Positions 1-9,609 of a stretch of 64,000 bases of DNA are shown here, piece by piece (position 1 is the first letter of the stretch; each line of letters begins with the position of its first letter). The stretch lies in NCBI RefSeq assembly GCF_021532275.1, contig NZ_JACBOT010000012.1, positions 1 to 64,000 on the forward strand, in the 5' to 3' direction. Origin of the DNA: Brevibacterium sp. UCMA 11754 (GTDB lineage Bacteria; Actinomycetota; Actinomycetes; Actinomycetales; Brevibacteriaceae). The notes beneath the pieces are model-generated. The model had not been told where the DNA came from and did no database searches. It saw only the letters and a program-made list of their open reading frames with translations. The position numbers and the translations under genes were made by a program.

Positions 1-1015
1 GGCTACGGCCAGTTCGTCCGTGATGACGGTCCGACCTCACATGCCACCGAAACGCGGCACACCGACCATGGGTCGGCGTCCGTCATCATCGTGCTCGGGG
101 GCCGTCCTGGCCTACCTGCTCGGACACCTGTTCACAGGATCCGTGCCCACTGCTTCCGGACTCCTCGTCCTCTGGTTGGCCGCAGGACTCGGCGTGGTCG
201 GCTTCCTCGACGACTTCATCAAGATCAAGAAGCAGCGCTCCCTGGGCCTGCGACCGTGCCCAAGCTCATCGCCAGGCCTTCGTCGGAATCTCCTTCGCGG
301 TGCTGGCACTGAAGTGTCCCGTCCCGAACTCCTTCGGTGAAACCCCGGCGTCGACGAAGGTGTCGTTCATCCGCGACACCAACCTCGACTTGGCATTCGG
401 ATCCGCAGTGTGCTCGGACTCATCCTGTTCGTCATCTGGGCCAACCTCATCGTCACCGCGGTATCGAATGCGGTGAACCTGACTGACGGCCTCGACGGAC
501 TGGCCGCCGGCGCTTCGGTTGTCGTCTTCGCCGCTTATGTCGTCATCGGCACATGGCAGTCGACGCAGAACTGCAATCTGATGACGGACGCCACCAGCGC
601 CTGCTACTACATGCGCGATCCGCGTGACCTCGCAATGGTCGCTGGCGCCATGGCAGCGGCGTGTTTCGGCTTCCTGTGGTTCAACACCTCACCCGCGAAG
701 ATCTTCATGGGCGACACCGGCTCCCTGGCCATCGGCGGCGCAATCGCCGGTCTCGCGATCATGTCGCGGACCGAGCTACTGCTCGTCGTCCTCGGCGGAC
801 TCTTCGTCATCATCACACTCTCCGTGATCATCCAGGTCGTGTCATTCAAGACCACCGGAAAACGCGTCTTCCGAATGGCTCCGCTCCAACATCACTTCGA
901 ACTCAAGGGATGGGCAGAGGTCACCATCGTGGTCCGGTTCTGGATCATCGCCGCACTCTTCGTTATCGCCGGAATCTGTCTCTTCTACGCCGAATGGGTG
1001 TCTCGCATTGGCTGA
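1..1015 (+). pseudogene. mraY: Phospho-N-acetylmuramoyl-pentapeptide-transferase (MraY), 5'-truncated by window edge and broken by several frameshifts
   Basis: MraY transfers phospho-MurNAc-pentapeptide to undecaprenyl phosphate at the inner membrane face, making lipid I. The window starts inside the gene ([14 protein letters not shown], normally about residue 45-55). The intact 3' part from about 412 carries the family marks [24 protein letters not shown] and the HHFELKGW loop, with several membrane segments. Before 412 the protein is recoverable only by changing frame: near 49, 70-73, 97-101 (a run of five G), 253, 271 and 408-412. Each piece between breaks matches MraY well ([49 protein letters not shown]). 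mraY is essential and no second copy is seen, so sequencing or assembly error is more likely than a real pseudogene. The stop overlaps the murD start by 8 bases. Confidence 0.9.
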
Positions 1016-2545
1016 GAATCCCCTGACCGATTATCCGAACGCCGAGGCGATCCCGGCCGCACTCGTGGGGCCGAGCTCGTCCCTGGACGGGTTGCGGATC
1101 CTCGTCACCGGTCTCGGTGTGACAGGGTTTCCTGCAGCTGTCCATCTCGGCGAACGCGGTGCCGATGTGATCGTCGTCGACGGCGATGATCAGGCAGACG
1201 TCAGCGAGAAGGCTCAGATCCTCGAGGTCTTCGACGTCGATATCCGGCGCGGAGAAGAGCACGTCTCGAGCCTGCCCGCGGAACCGCTCGATCTGGTCGT
1301 GACTTCGCCTGGGTGGCGTCCCGACCACCCCTTGCTCCTGTCCGCCGCCGAGGCGGGTGTGCCCGTGATCGGCGAAGTCGAGTTGGCATGGCGGATCCGT
1401 GGCACCAACGACGCCAAATGGCTGGCGATCACCGGCACCAACGGCAAAACGACGACCACGACCATGCTCGAATCAATGCTCCTGGCCGATGGTCGCAAGG
1501 CCAAGGCCTGCGGCAACATCGGTGCACCGCTTCTTGAAGCCGTACTCGAGCCCGGACTCGAGGTGCTGGCGATCGAACTCTCGAGCTTTCAGCTCCACTG
1601 GCAGTATTCGCTGAGTGCCGATGCTGCCGCTGTGCTCAACATCGCCCCCGATCATCTGGACTGGCACGGCAGCGCCGATGCCTATGAAGCCGATAAGGCC
1701 AAGATCTATCACCAGGCCGAGACCGCGTGCATCTACAACGTCGCCGACGAGGTGACACACTGCACATGGTCGAAGAAGCCGATGTCGTCGACGGTGCCAA
1801 AGCCATCGGCTTCACCACGGGCATCCCACGACCGGGGGAGGTGGGCGTCGTCGAGGACATGCTGGTCGATCGCGCCTTCATCCCGCAGCGTTACTCCTCG
1901 GCCGCTGAACTCGCCTCCCTGGACGATGTCGCCGCGGCGGCTGGTGTTCCCGGCCGTGCGCCGGCAGAGCATCAGGTGTCGAACGCACTCGCGGCCGCGG
2001 CGCTGGCACGGAGCATCGGGGTACCGGGTCAGGCTATCTCGGAGGGGCTGAAGAACCACTCGCTCGGAGCCCACCGGATGGTCACCGTCGCTGAGAGCAA
2101 CGGGATCACCTGGGTCGACGATTCGAAGGCCACGAACACCCACGCAGCCAATGCTTCGCTCGGCAGCTTCGACTCGATCGTCTGGATCGCCGGGGGACTG
2201 CCCAAAGGGGCGGACTTCACCTCACTTTTCTCCGATCACGGCCACAGGCTCCGCGCACTCGTGCTCATCGGAGCCGAAGACTCAGCCTTCCGGGAGGCCA
2301 TCGCGGCGACAGTTCCAGATCTCGACGTGATCAGGATCGAACCAGCTCTCGCCGTGGATTCGGGCGTACCCCGACGCCGGGGCGAAGCCGTGGTCGCTGC
2401 AGCGGTGGAAGCAGCCGCAGACATCGCCCGTGCAGGCGATACCGTCCTGCTGGCTCCCGCGGCGGCCAGCATGGATCAATTCCTCAACTACAACACTCGG
2501 GGTGAACTCTTCGCCCAGGCTGTCCACGCTCACCTGGGGAGCTGA
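1008..2545 (+). pseudogene. murD: UDP-N-acetylmuramoylalanine--D-glutamate ligase (MurD), one frameshift
   Basis: MurD adds D-glutamate to UDP-MurNAc-L-alanine in the cytoplasm. Start TTG at 1008 overlaps the mraY stop. The N-terminal part has the Rossmann-like segment ILVTGLGVTGFPAAVHLGE, the ATP loop GTNGKTTTTTM and the APDHLDWH motif. The frame breaks near 1758: up to DEVT the protein is in one frame, then LHMVEEADVVDGAKAIGFT continues in another and runs to TGA at 2543-2545. The second part contains GAHRM and WVDDSKATNTHAA, typical of the Mur ligase C-terminal domain. A single missing base (or two extra bases) explains it. Because MurD is essential and the rest is intact, sequence error is the likely cause. 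The next gene, ftsW, begins one base after the stop. Confidence 0.9.
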
Positions 2546-2546
2546 C

Positions 2547-4145
2547 ATGGGACGGCAGACAACCGCGAGCTCTCAGTCACGCCGTCTCCGATCGACCAGG
2601 TCGGCCGAGCCGGCCGTGGGCCCCGCAAGCGACACGAAAGCCGGAGCAAAGAAGACTGCAGCGAAGGCGAAGCCGAACGCGAAGTCGCCGAACAACGCGA
2701 CTGTGAAGACCACCGCGACCGCGAAAGCGTCGTCCCCGAAGACCACATCTGGCACGAAGCGGGCAGGGCCGAAGAAGACCAATGCTGCTGCGAAGAAGGC
2801 CACGCCGAAGAAGACCGTCGGCACGAGTTCGGCTCGCAGCGGCAAACAGACAACGAGCGTGCGCAGCACCCAGACGACTGACTCTCGGAGTCGTCCTCGG
2901 GCAGGAGCTGCTCGGGCAATGCTGTCTTCGGTGCGCCGTGAGTTCGACCGAGTCTCTGCCTACCCGCTGACGACCTATTACCTGATTCTGGTTTCCGTCC
3001 TCGCACTGACGTCTCTCGGACTCGTCATGGTCCTCTCGGCGTCCTCGATCACCTCTTACGATGGAGGAGAAGGATCATCCTTCGCCTACTTCAATAAGCA
3101 GGCTGGGTTCGTCGCGTTGGGCATCGTCCTCATGATCGCGGCCTCGTTCTTTCCGCTGCACACTTGGCGGAAACTGTCATGGTGGACGCTGCTGCTCGGC
3201 GTTGTCATGCAGGCAGCGGTCTTCCTCCCCGGTGTCGGCAAGTCAACGAAGGGCAATGCGAACTGGATCCAGTTCGGAGGGTTCCAGCTCCAACCCTCGG
3301 AGTTCCTCAAGATAGCCCTGGCCGTGTGGCTGGGAGCCGTCCTGGCCAGCAAATACGGAAAGATGACGACATTCGGCCACGCTATGATCCCCGTCGTCCC
3401 GGGCATCATCATCGCTGTCGGCCTCGTCGTCGGCGGCAATGACCTCGGCACGGGGCTGGTGCTCATGGCCATGGCCCTGGTGTGTCTGTTCATCGGCTTC
3501 TTCCCGTGGAAGTACTTCCTCCTGCTCTTCGGTGCTTTGGCTGCCGTCGCCGCGTTCTTCGTCTTCAGTTCTCAGAATCGGCTCCAACGCATCACCGCGG
3601 CACTCACCGGTCACGCAGACCAGACCGCATCCGACGTCACCGGCCAGGCTTGGCAGTCCAACCACGGTCTGTTCTCGTTGGCCTCCGGGGGTTGGCTGGG
3701 AGTGGGGCTCGGTGCCAGTCGAGAGAAGTGGTCCTGGCTGCCCGAAGCCCACAACGACTTCATCTTCGCTATCATCGGCGAGGAGCTCGGCCTGCTCGGC
3801 TCGCTTGCCGTGATACTGATGTTCGTCGCCTTGGCCTGCGGGATGGTGCGGGTGATACTGCGCTCGAAATCCCGATTCGTCCAGATCGCCACGGCCGGTC
3901 TCTTCGCCTGGCTTATCGGCCAGGCTGCAATCAACATCGCTGTCGTGACCGGACTTCTGCCGGTCATCGGACTGCCCCTGCCCTTCGTGTCCTACGGCGG
4001 ATCCTCCATCGTCGCGTCTCTGATGGCGGTCGGGGTGATTCTGTCCTTTGCCAGAACCGAGGACGGAGCTCCCGCCGCGATCAGAGTGCACAAGGACCGT
4101 GTGAGGTCGTCGTTCGCCGTACTGGCCAGAAAGAGAAAGAAGTGA
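2547..4145 (+). CDS. ftsW: Peptidoglycan glycosyltransferase FtsW (SEDS family) with long basic N-terminal tail
   Basis: FtsW polymerises lipid II at the septum together with a class B PBP. The protein has 532 residues. The SEDS motifs are present: NANWIQFGGFQLQPSEFLK, GEELGLLGS, and VIGLPLPFVSYGGSS near the C-terminus, within about ten membrane segments. Start: ATG at 2547, one base after the murD stop; an open frame extends upstream but would lie inside murD. Odd point: residues 1-140, ahead of the first membrane helix (about 142), are a low-complexity tail rich in Lys, Ala, Thr and Ser with AKK/PKK repeats, like a histone H1 tail. Most FtsW proteins have only a short cytoplasmic N-terminus. 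The tail would lie in the cytoplasm, where it could contact FtsZ, anionic lipid or DNA; that is inference. Confidence 0.95.
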   Translation: MGRQTTASSQSRRLRSTRSAEPAVGPASDTKAGAKKTAAKAKPNAKSPNNATVKTTATAKASSPKTTSGTKRAGPKKTNAAAKKATPKKTVGTSSARSGKQTTSVRSTQTTDSRSRPRAGAARAMLSSVRREFDRVSAYPLTTYYLILVSVLALTSLGLVMVLSASSITSYDGGEGSSFAYFNKQAGFVALGIVLMIAASFFPLHTWRKLSWWTLLLGVVMQAAVFLPGVGKSTKGNANWIQFGGFQLQPSEFLKIALAVWLGAVLASKYGKMTTFGHAMIPVVPGIIIAVGLVVGGNDLGTGLVLMAMALVCLFIGFFPWKYFLLLFGALAAVAAFFVFSSQNRLQRITAALTGHADQTASDVTGQAWQSNHGLFSLASGGWLGVGLGASREKWSWLPEAHNDFIFAIIGEELGLLGSLAVILMFVALACGMVRVILRSKSRFVQIATAGLFAWLIGQAAINIAVVTGLLPVIGLPLPFVSYGGSSIVASLMAVGVILSFARTEDGAPAAIRVHKDRVRSSFAVLARKRKK

Positions 4146-4146
4146 G

Positions 4147-5247
4147 ATGACGAGCATTCTCCTCGCCGGTGGAGGCACCACCGGCCATATTTCGCCCATG
4201 TTGGCGATCGGCCGCGAGCTGCGTGAGAACCACCCCGATTGGGACGTCTTCGCCCTCGGCACCGCCGACGGCCTGGAAGCCGACATCGTTCCGAAGGCCG
4301 GCTTCGAACTCCTCACTATCGACAAGGTTCCGATGCCGCGGTCGGTCAGCCCTGCCGCGTTGAAATTCCCGAAACGCTTCGCCGCCAACATCTCCCACGT
4401 CAAGGCGATCATCGCCGAACGAGATGTGAAGGCCGTCGTCGGAGTCGGCGGATACGTCTGCCCACCCGCGTTCATCGCAGCCAGACAGGAGAAGATCCCT
4501 CTGCTCGTCCACGAGGCGAATGCGAAGCCCGGAATGGCGAACCGCCTCGGCGCCGCCCTGACGAAACAGGGCATGGTCGGAGTCACCTTCCCCGATACGA
4601 AGCTGCGCAATTCCGAGCTCGTGGGCATGCCGATGCCGACCGAGATCTCCACGCTCGACCGCAGCGACTCCGTCCAGCGACAGGCGTGGCGCGAAGACCT
4701 CGGCCTGAACGACGACAAGCCCGTCCTCGTGGTCACCGGCGGGTCCTCGGGAGCGCAGCGCATCAACGATGCCTTCCTCGCAGCGGCACCGATGTGCCAG
4801 GAGAATGGAGTGCAGGTCCTGCACATCTCCGGTGCCGGCAAGGATGACGCTCTGCGGGAAGCAGCAGCCCAGCTGCCCGACTACCATGTCGTCGACTACG
4901 TCGATGGAATGCACAGGGCCTACGCGGTCGCGGACCTGCTTGTGGCACGTTCTGGCGCAGCGACCGTGTCCGAAGCCACCGTGGTCGGGGTTCCCGCGGT
5001 CTACGTCCCACTTGCCATCGGCAATGGCGAACAGCGCCTCAACGCCGCCGGCAGCGTCAGGGCCGGCGCCTCACTGCTCGTCGACAACGCGGACTTCACC
5101 CCGTCAACCGTGACCGAACAGATCCTGCCCCTGGTGACCGACCAAGCTCGCTTGGACGCCATGAGCAGGGCAGCCCTTGAGCTGCACTATCCGACCAATG
5201 CCGCCACCACCATGGCCACCATCGTCACTCGCGCTCTGAGAGGTTGA
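4147..5247 (+). CDS. murG: UDP-N-acetylglucosamine--N-acetylmuramyl-(pentapeptide) pyrophosphoryl-undecaprenol N-acetylglucosamine transferase
   Basis: MurG adds GlcNAc to lipid I to form lipid II on the cytoplasmic face of the membrane. The protein has 366 residues, the usual length. The N-terminal glycine-rich loop GGGTTGHISPM (about residues 7-17), GVGGYVCPPAF, HEANAKPGMANR, and the C-terminal donor-site segments TGGSSGAQRIN and RSGAATVSEATVVG are all present. ATG at 4147 is one base after the ftsW stop, so translation is probably coupled. It lies in the conserved actinobacterial order ftsW-murG-murC-ftsQ-ftsZ. Confidence 0.97.
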   Translation: MTSILLAGGGTTGHISPMLAIGRELRENHPDWDVFALGTADGLEADIVPKAGFELLTIDKVPMPRSVSPAALKFPKRFAANISHVKAIIAERDVKAVVGVGGYVCPPAFIAARQEKIPLLVHEANAKPGMANRLGAALTKQGMVGVTFPDTKLRNSELVGMPMPTEISTLDRSDSVQRQAWREDLGLNDDKPVLVVTGGSSGAQRINDAFLAAAPMCQENGVQVLHISGAGKDDALREAAAQLPDYHVVDYVDGMHRAYAVADLLVARSGAATVSEATVVGVPAVYVPLAIGNGEQRLNAAGSVRAGASLLVDNADFTPSTVTEQILPLVTDQARLDAMSRAALELHYPTNAATTMATIVTRALRG

Positions 5248-5249
5248 AC

Positions 5250-6650
5250 ATGAGCACAGCTGAAATCGTCCCGGCCACAGAGCTGGGTGCCGTCCACTTC
5301 ATCGGAATCGGCGGTTCGGGCATGTCCGGGATCGCACGGATCATGGTCATGAACGGCGTCACCGTCTCCGGCTCCGATGCGAAGGAGTCAGCGGTCGTTG
5401 ACGTGCTGCGCACACTGGGCGCCAGAGTCGAGATCGGACACTCGGCGGACAACCTCGGCGAGGCAGACACCCTCGTCATCTCCTCAGCCATCCGCAAAGA
5501 CAATCCCGAGCTCGTCGCAGCTGAAGGCAGGGGACTGCGGATCCTCCACCGCTCAGGTGCACTGGCATCGCTGATGGCCGACAAACGAGCCGTGGCGGTG
5601 GCCGGGACCCATGGCAAGACCACCACGACGTCCATGACGACCGTGGCGCTGCAGGCCTGCGGGCTCGATCCCTCGTTCGTCATCGGGGGAGTGCTGTCCA
5701 CGACAGGCACCAACGCCCATCTGGGCACCGGAGACGTCTTCGTCGCAGAAGCGGACGAATCGGACGGCTCGTTCCTGCTCTACGAACCCACGATCGGCAT
5801 CCTCACCAACGTCGAAGCGGACCACCTCGACTACTACGGGACCCCGGAGAAGGTACGGGAGGCGTTCGTCGAATTCTGTGCCGGCATCGGTGCCGACGGC
5901 GGCACCGTCATCGCCTGCGCCGATGACCCAGGTTCGCTCGATGTCGCCGAGCAGGCACGGGCGCAGGGGACTTCCGTCATCCTCTACGGCACCTCCGAAA
6001 CCGCGGATATCCGCCTCCGCGAACTCCGATCGGGTCTGGTCTCCGAGTTCGTTCTCGATGTCCCAGGACAAGCAGAGCCATTGCCGGTCGCGCTGAGGCA
6101 GCCTGGCACCCACAACGCACTCAACGCGACGGCGGCGATCGCCGTCGCCCACAGCCTCGGCGCCGATGTGACCAAGGCGGCCAGCGGACTCGGAAACTAC
6201 GGAGGCACCCGACGACGTTTCGAAGAACGCGGAATCGCGGCCGGCGTGCGCGTCATCGACGACTACGCTCACCATCCGACTGAGCTGCGAGCGGTGCTCA
6301 GCGCAGCTCGCGGTGTCGTCACCGAAGAGGGCAGGGTGTGGGCGATCTTCCAACCGCATCTCTACTCGCGCACGATGGAGTTCCGGGCCGAATTCGGCGA
6401 AGCCCTCGGGCTCGCCGACGAGGTCGTCGTCCTGGACGTCTTCCCAGCCAGGGAGGACCCGGTTCCGGGTGTCACCGGTGCCCTGATCGCCGATCGCGTC
6501 CCACACGAGAACGTGACCTTCGTCGAATCATTCAACGAAGCGGTGCCGTACGTCGCTGCGCGTGTGCGCCCCGGAGACCTTGTGCTCACACTCGGTGCCG
6601 GGGATGTGACGATCCTCGGTCCTGAGCTGCTCACCGCTCTGGAGGCCTGA
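5250..6650 (+). CDS. murC: UDP-N-acetylmuramate--L-alanine ligase
   Basis: MurC attaches L-alanine to UDP-MurNAc, the first amino acid of the stem peptide. The protein has 466 residues. Visible motifs: FIGIGGSGMSGIARIM at the N-terminus, ATP loop GTHGKTTTTSM, EADESDGSF, VEADHLDYYG and DDYAHHPTEL. I chose ATG at 5250; a TTG at 5244 overlapping the murG stop is possible and would add two residues. It is followed five bases later by ftsQ, so it belongs to the same transcript. Confidence 0.97.
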   Translation: MSTAEIVPATELGAVHFIGIGGSGMSGIARIMVMNGVTVSGSDAKESAVVDVLRTLGARVEIGHSADNLGEADTLVISSAIRKDNPELVAAEGRGLRILHRSGALASLMADKRAVAVAGTHGKTTTTSMTTVALQACGLDPSFVIGGVLSTTGTNAHLGTGDVFVAEADESDGSFLLYEPTIGILTNVEADHLDYYGTPEKVREAFVEFCAGIGADGGTVIACADDPGSLDVAEQARAQGTSVILYGTSETADIRLRELRSGLVSEFVLDVPGQAEPLPVALRQPGTHNALNATAAIAVAHSLGADVTKAASGLGNYGGTRRRFEERGIAAGVRVIDDYAHHPTELRAVLSAARGVVTEEGRVWAIFQPHLYSRTMEFRAEFGEALGLADEVVVLDVFPAREDPVPGVTGALIADRVPHENVTFVESFNEAVPYVAARVRPGDLVLTLGAGDVTILGPELLTALEA

Positions 6651-6655
6651 ACACC

Positions 6656-7411
6656 GTGGCGCCCCTTCCCGAACCGCGCACCGGTGACAACTCGACCGCG
6701 GACCTCACCGGGGTCATCCGTGCACGTCGGAACCAGATCTGGCGCCAGCGCCTCGTGCTCATCGGGGCAGTCGCGGCGGTCCTCGTCATCGCAGCCGTGC
6801 TCTGGCTCTCGCCGCTGTTGGCGCTCGACAAGGTCAGCGTCAAAGGCAGCGAGCTGGTCGACCACGAACAGGTCTCGGAATCAGTGCTCGACACCGAGGG
6901 CGGCACACCGCTGCCCCGGGTGAGCCCCGGCACGGTGGAGAAGAACGTCCTCAAGGAGTTTCCCCGGGCAGAGGAAGCCTCGGTGCACTATTCGGGACCA
7001 CGGAGCCTGAGCATCGAAATCACCGACAGGGACCCGGTTCTGGCGATCACAACGACCGGCGGATTCGAGCTCTTCGACGATGAAGCCGTCAATCTGGGCA
7101 CCGTCAAGAAGGCGCCCAAGAGCGTGACCGTTCTCGAAGAGTCCGACGGCGCACCAGACCAGAAGACCGTGGCAGCAGTGATCCGCTTCATGGCAGAACT
7201 CCGACCACAGCTGCGCTCCGACCTGGCCTCGATCCACGCCAAGGACGAGAACAACCTCGCAGGGGTCATCGACACCGGAAAGGCGAAGGCGAAAGTGGTC
7301 TTCGGCGACAGCACAAGCGCAAGCCTGAAGATGCGCACCGCACTGCAGCTGGCCGCCGATGGCCGCACCGATATCGACGTCTCTGTCCCTTCGGTTCCCG
7401 TAACCAACTGA
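6656..7411 (+). CDS. ftsQ: Cell division protein FtsQ (POTRA domain)
   Basis: FtsQ is a bitopic divisome protein that links early and late division proteins. The protein has 251 residues: a cytoplasmic segment of about 30 residues, one membrane helix (about 32-57, RLVLIGAVAAVLVIAAVLW), then a POTRA domain starting LDKVSVKGSELVDHEQV and a C-terminal FtsQ/DivIB domain. The GTG start lies five bases after murC. It is the last gene before a 189-base gap that carries a promoter for ftsZ. Confidence 0.93.
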   Translation: MAPLPEPRTGDNSTADLTGVIRARRNQIWRQRLVLIGAVAAVLVIAAVLWLSPLLALDKVSVKGSELVDHEQVSESVLDTEGGTPLPRVSPGTVEKNVLKEFPRAEEASVHYSGPRSLSIEITDRDPVLAITTTGGFELFDDEAVNLGTVKKAPKSVTVLEESDGAPDQKTVAAVIRFMAELRPQLRSDLASIHAKDENNLAGVIDTGKAKAKVVFGDSTSASLKMRTALQLAADGRTDIDVSVPSVPVTN

Positions 7412-7500
7412 AAATCCGAGAAACGGGCGAGTTGACCGGCATTGCCGCCGACACACCGGGTCTGAAGTTTGGCCGATGTCCGACACTCCGGCGAGAATGG

Positions 7501-7530
7501 TTGCAGTGGTGTTGCCCCGGACAATAGCCT
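7501..7530 (+). promoter_or_regulatory. Candidate ftsZ promoter
   Basis: TTGCAG (7501-7506) and TAGCCT (7525-7530) are separated by 18 bases and match actinobacterial housekeeping -35/-10 elements moderately well. They lie about 70 bases upstream of the chosen ftsZ start, in the only sizeable gap of the division cluster (7412-7600). Assigned by eye; other promoters in the gap are possible. Confidence 0.4.
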
Positions 7531-7600
7531 CAGGGCAAAGAAGACTTTTCGAATTTGCACGCAGATGATGCGTGGACGATGCGCCGAAAGAGGAACCGAC

Positions 7601-8773
7601 TTGGCTGAATTCCCACAATCCGGAGCGGATATCAAAGTTGCCGGTACCGGCGGCGGCGGTGTCAACGCTGTTCAGAGGATGATCGACGTCGGACTGCGCG
7701 GCGTGGAGTTCATCGCGATCAACACCGATGCCCAGGCGCTCGTGCTCTCGGACGCCGATGTGAAGCTGGAGATCGGACGCGACCAGACGCGCGGACTCGG
7801 CGCTGGTGCTGATCCGGAGATCGGCCGCAAGGCCGCAGACTCCAGCGAAGAAGCCATCCGGGACGCTCTCGAGGGCGCCGATATGGTGTTTGTCACCGCC
7901 GGTGAAGGCGGAGGAACAGGCACAGGTGCGGCTCCGGTCGTCGCCCGTGTCGCACGTTCGCTGGGCGCACTGACGATCGGCGTCGTCACCCGCCCATTCA
8001 CCTTCGAGGGACGCCGTCGTTCCGCGCAGGCCGAGGCCGGCATCGCCGCGCTTCGCGAAGAGGTCGACACCCTCATCGTCATCCCCAACGACCGACTGCT
8101 TTCCATCTCGGACCGCAGCGTCTCCGTCGTCGACGCATTCCGATCGGCTGATGAGGTACTGCGCTCGGGTGTCCAGGGCATCACCGACCTCATCTCCGTT
8201 CCGGGCCTGATCAACCTCGACTTCGCCGACGTGAAGTCCGTGATGCAGGACGCCGGCACGGCGCTCATGGGAATCGGAGCAGCCACCGGGGATGACCGTG
8301 CCGTTCAGGCGGCCGAGTCCGCCATCGCCTCACCTCTGCTCGAAGCCAGCATCGACGGCGCCCATGGCGTGCTGTTCTGCATCCAGGGCGGTGCCGACCT
8401 CGGCCTGTTCGAAGTCAACGAAGCAGCCCGTCTGGTGCAGGAAGCCGCGCATCCCGAAGCCAACATCATCTTCGGTGCAGTCATCGATGACAACATCGGC
8501 GACGAATGCCGCGTCACCGTGATTGCCGCCGGTTTCGACAACACGGTCGCAGGCCAGGACTCAGCCCCCGCCGAGGCTGCTGTTCCTGCCTCGATTCCGA
8601 TGGCGACGAGCCCCGCAGAGGACGAATCCGCGCCAGTCGAACAGGCTGAACCGGCACCAGACGTGGAGGCTGAGCCTCGCAGCGACGAGCACCAGATTCC
8701 GACCTCCCTGCCCAATGAGCGCAGCACCTCGAGCCTCGACAACGACCTCGATATCCCGGATTTCCTGAAGTAA
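7601..8773 (+). CDS. ftsZ: Cell division protein FtsZ
   Basis: FtsZ is the tubulin-like GTPase that forms the Z-ring. The chosen start is TTG at 7601, giving 390 residues that begin [21 protein letters not shown] lies just upstream as ribosome binding site. An open frame extends to 7469, but that part looks like promoter DNA and has no FtsZ similarity. Motifs: [14 protein letters not shown], the GTP signature [16 protein letters not shown], and the T7 loop around [12 protein letters not shown] variable acidic linker of about 70 residues leads to the conserved C-terminal peptide DLDIPDFLK, which in other bacteria binds SepF, FtsA or FtsW. Confidence 0.97.
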   Translation: MAEFPQSGADIKVAGTGGGGVNAVQRMIDVGLRGVEFIAINTDAQALVLSDADVKLEIGRDQTRGLGAGADPEIGRKAADSSEEAIRDALEGADMVFVTAGEGGGTGTGAAPVVARVARSLGALTIGVVTRPFTFEGRRRSAQAEAGIAALREEVDTLIVIPNDRLLSISDRSVSVVDAFRSADEVLRSGVQGITDLISVPGLINLDFADVKSVMQDAGTALMGIGAATGDDRAVQAAESAIASPLLEASIDGAHGVLFCIQGGADLGLFEVNEAARLVQEAAHPEANIIFGAVIDDNIGDECRVTVIAAGFDNTVAGQDSAPAEAAVPASIPMATSPAEDESAPVEQAEPAPDVEAEPRSDEHQIPTSLPNERSTSSLDNDLDIPDFLK

Positions 8774-8774
8774 G

Positions 8775-9533
8775 ATGCTGCACTCGAGATTCGTCGTTCC
8801 CGGAAGGCTGAACGCACATGTTGCGTTCACCGACAGACACGGCGGCTACTCGAGAGGCGACCTGTCATCGTTCAACCTCGCCCGCCACGTCGGGGATGAT
8901 GATGAGCTCGTCGCCGCCAACCGGGCTGCGCTGGCACAGGTGCTCGGGCTGAGCGGCGAGCGGCTGAGCTTCGTGTCCCAGGTCCATGGAACCGATGTGC
9001 GCATCATCGATTCGCCGGAACAGCTGCGCGAGGATCCTGCGACAGCCGACGCTCAGGTCACGACCCGCGTCGGCATCGGACTGGCCATCATGGTCGCAGA
9101 CTGCACGCCGATCATGCTTGCGGACACCGAGGCTGGTGTCATCGGCGCGATTCACGCCGGCCGGCCCGGACTGGCAGCAGGCGTCGTGCCGGAGACGATC
9201 ACCCGTATGCAGCATCTGGGCGCCACGGACATCCATGCGATCATCGGACCATCAGTGTGCCCACGCTGCTACGAAGTTCCTGCCGCACTGCGGGACGAGG
9301 TCGCCGCAGTGGAACCCGTGGCCGCCTCCGTGTCTGTGACGGGAACCCCGGCGATCGACGTGGCGGGGGCGGTGGCGGAGCAGCTGCGCCGTGCAGGCGT
9401 GAGCATCGACCATTTCTCACGGACCTGCACACGGGAATCCGAGGATCTGTTCTCCTACCGGAGGCAGCACAGCACCGGCCGATTCGCAGGCGTGGTCTGG
9501 CTCCAGGAAGAAAACCCCCCGACACACCCATGA
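8775..9533 (+). CDS. pgeF: Peptidoglycan editing factor PgeF (YfiH / laccase-domain family)
   Basis: The family was annotated as polyphenol oxidase; Escherichia coli PgeF removes mis-incorporated amino acids from UDP-MurNAc peptides. The protein has 252 residues with the family motifs SQVHGTDV, VADCTPIML, HAGRPGL, IGPSVCPRCYEV and SYRRQHSTGR; the His and Cys residues in these are the metal ligands known for the family. ATG at 8775 is one base after the ftsZ stop, consistent with coupled translation. In M. tuberculosis a YggS-type PLP-binding gene lies between this gene and sepF; here it is missing and sepF follows directly. Confidence 0.92.
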   Translation: MLHSRFVVPGRLNAHVAFTDRHGGYSRGDLSSFNLARHVGDDDELVAANRAALAQVLGLSGERLSFVSQVHGTDVRIIDSPEQLREDPATADAQVTTRVGIGLAIMVADCTPIMLADTEAGVIGAIHAGRPGLAAGVVPETITRMQHLGATDIHAIIGPSVCPRCYEVPAALRDEVAAVEPVAASVSVTGTPAIDVAGAVAEQLRRAGVSIDHFSRTCTRESEDLFSYRRQHSTGRFAGVVWLQEENPPTHP

Positions 9534-9609
9534 GACTCACCCGCCAGGCTGGTCTGTTGAGATAGTTTGGCGGCAGGCGAGGAAGTGCCTAAGGCCGAGG
9601 AGTGGAAAA

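Noticed and set aside
3243..4914. Reverse-strand frames across ftsW and murG
   Set aside because: Mirror the codon structure of two essential genes on the + strand and have no own ribosome sites.
7469..7600. N-terminal extension of FtsZ
   Set aside because: The region contains a promoter and does not resemble FtsZ; TTG 7601 has a good ribosome site and typical N-terminal length.
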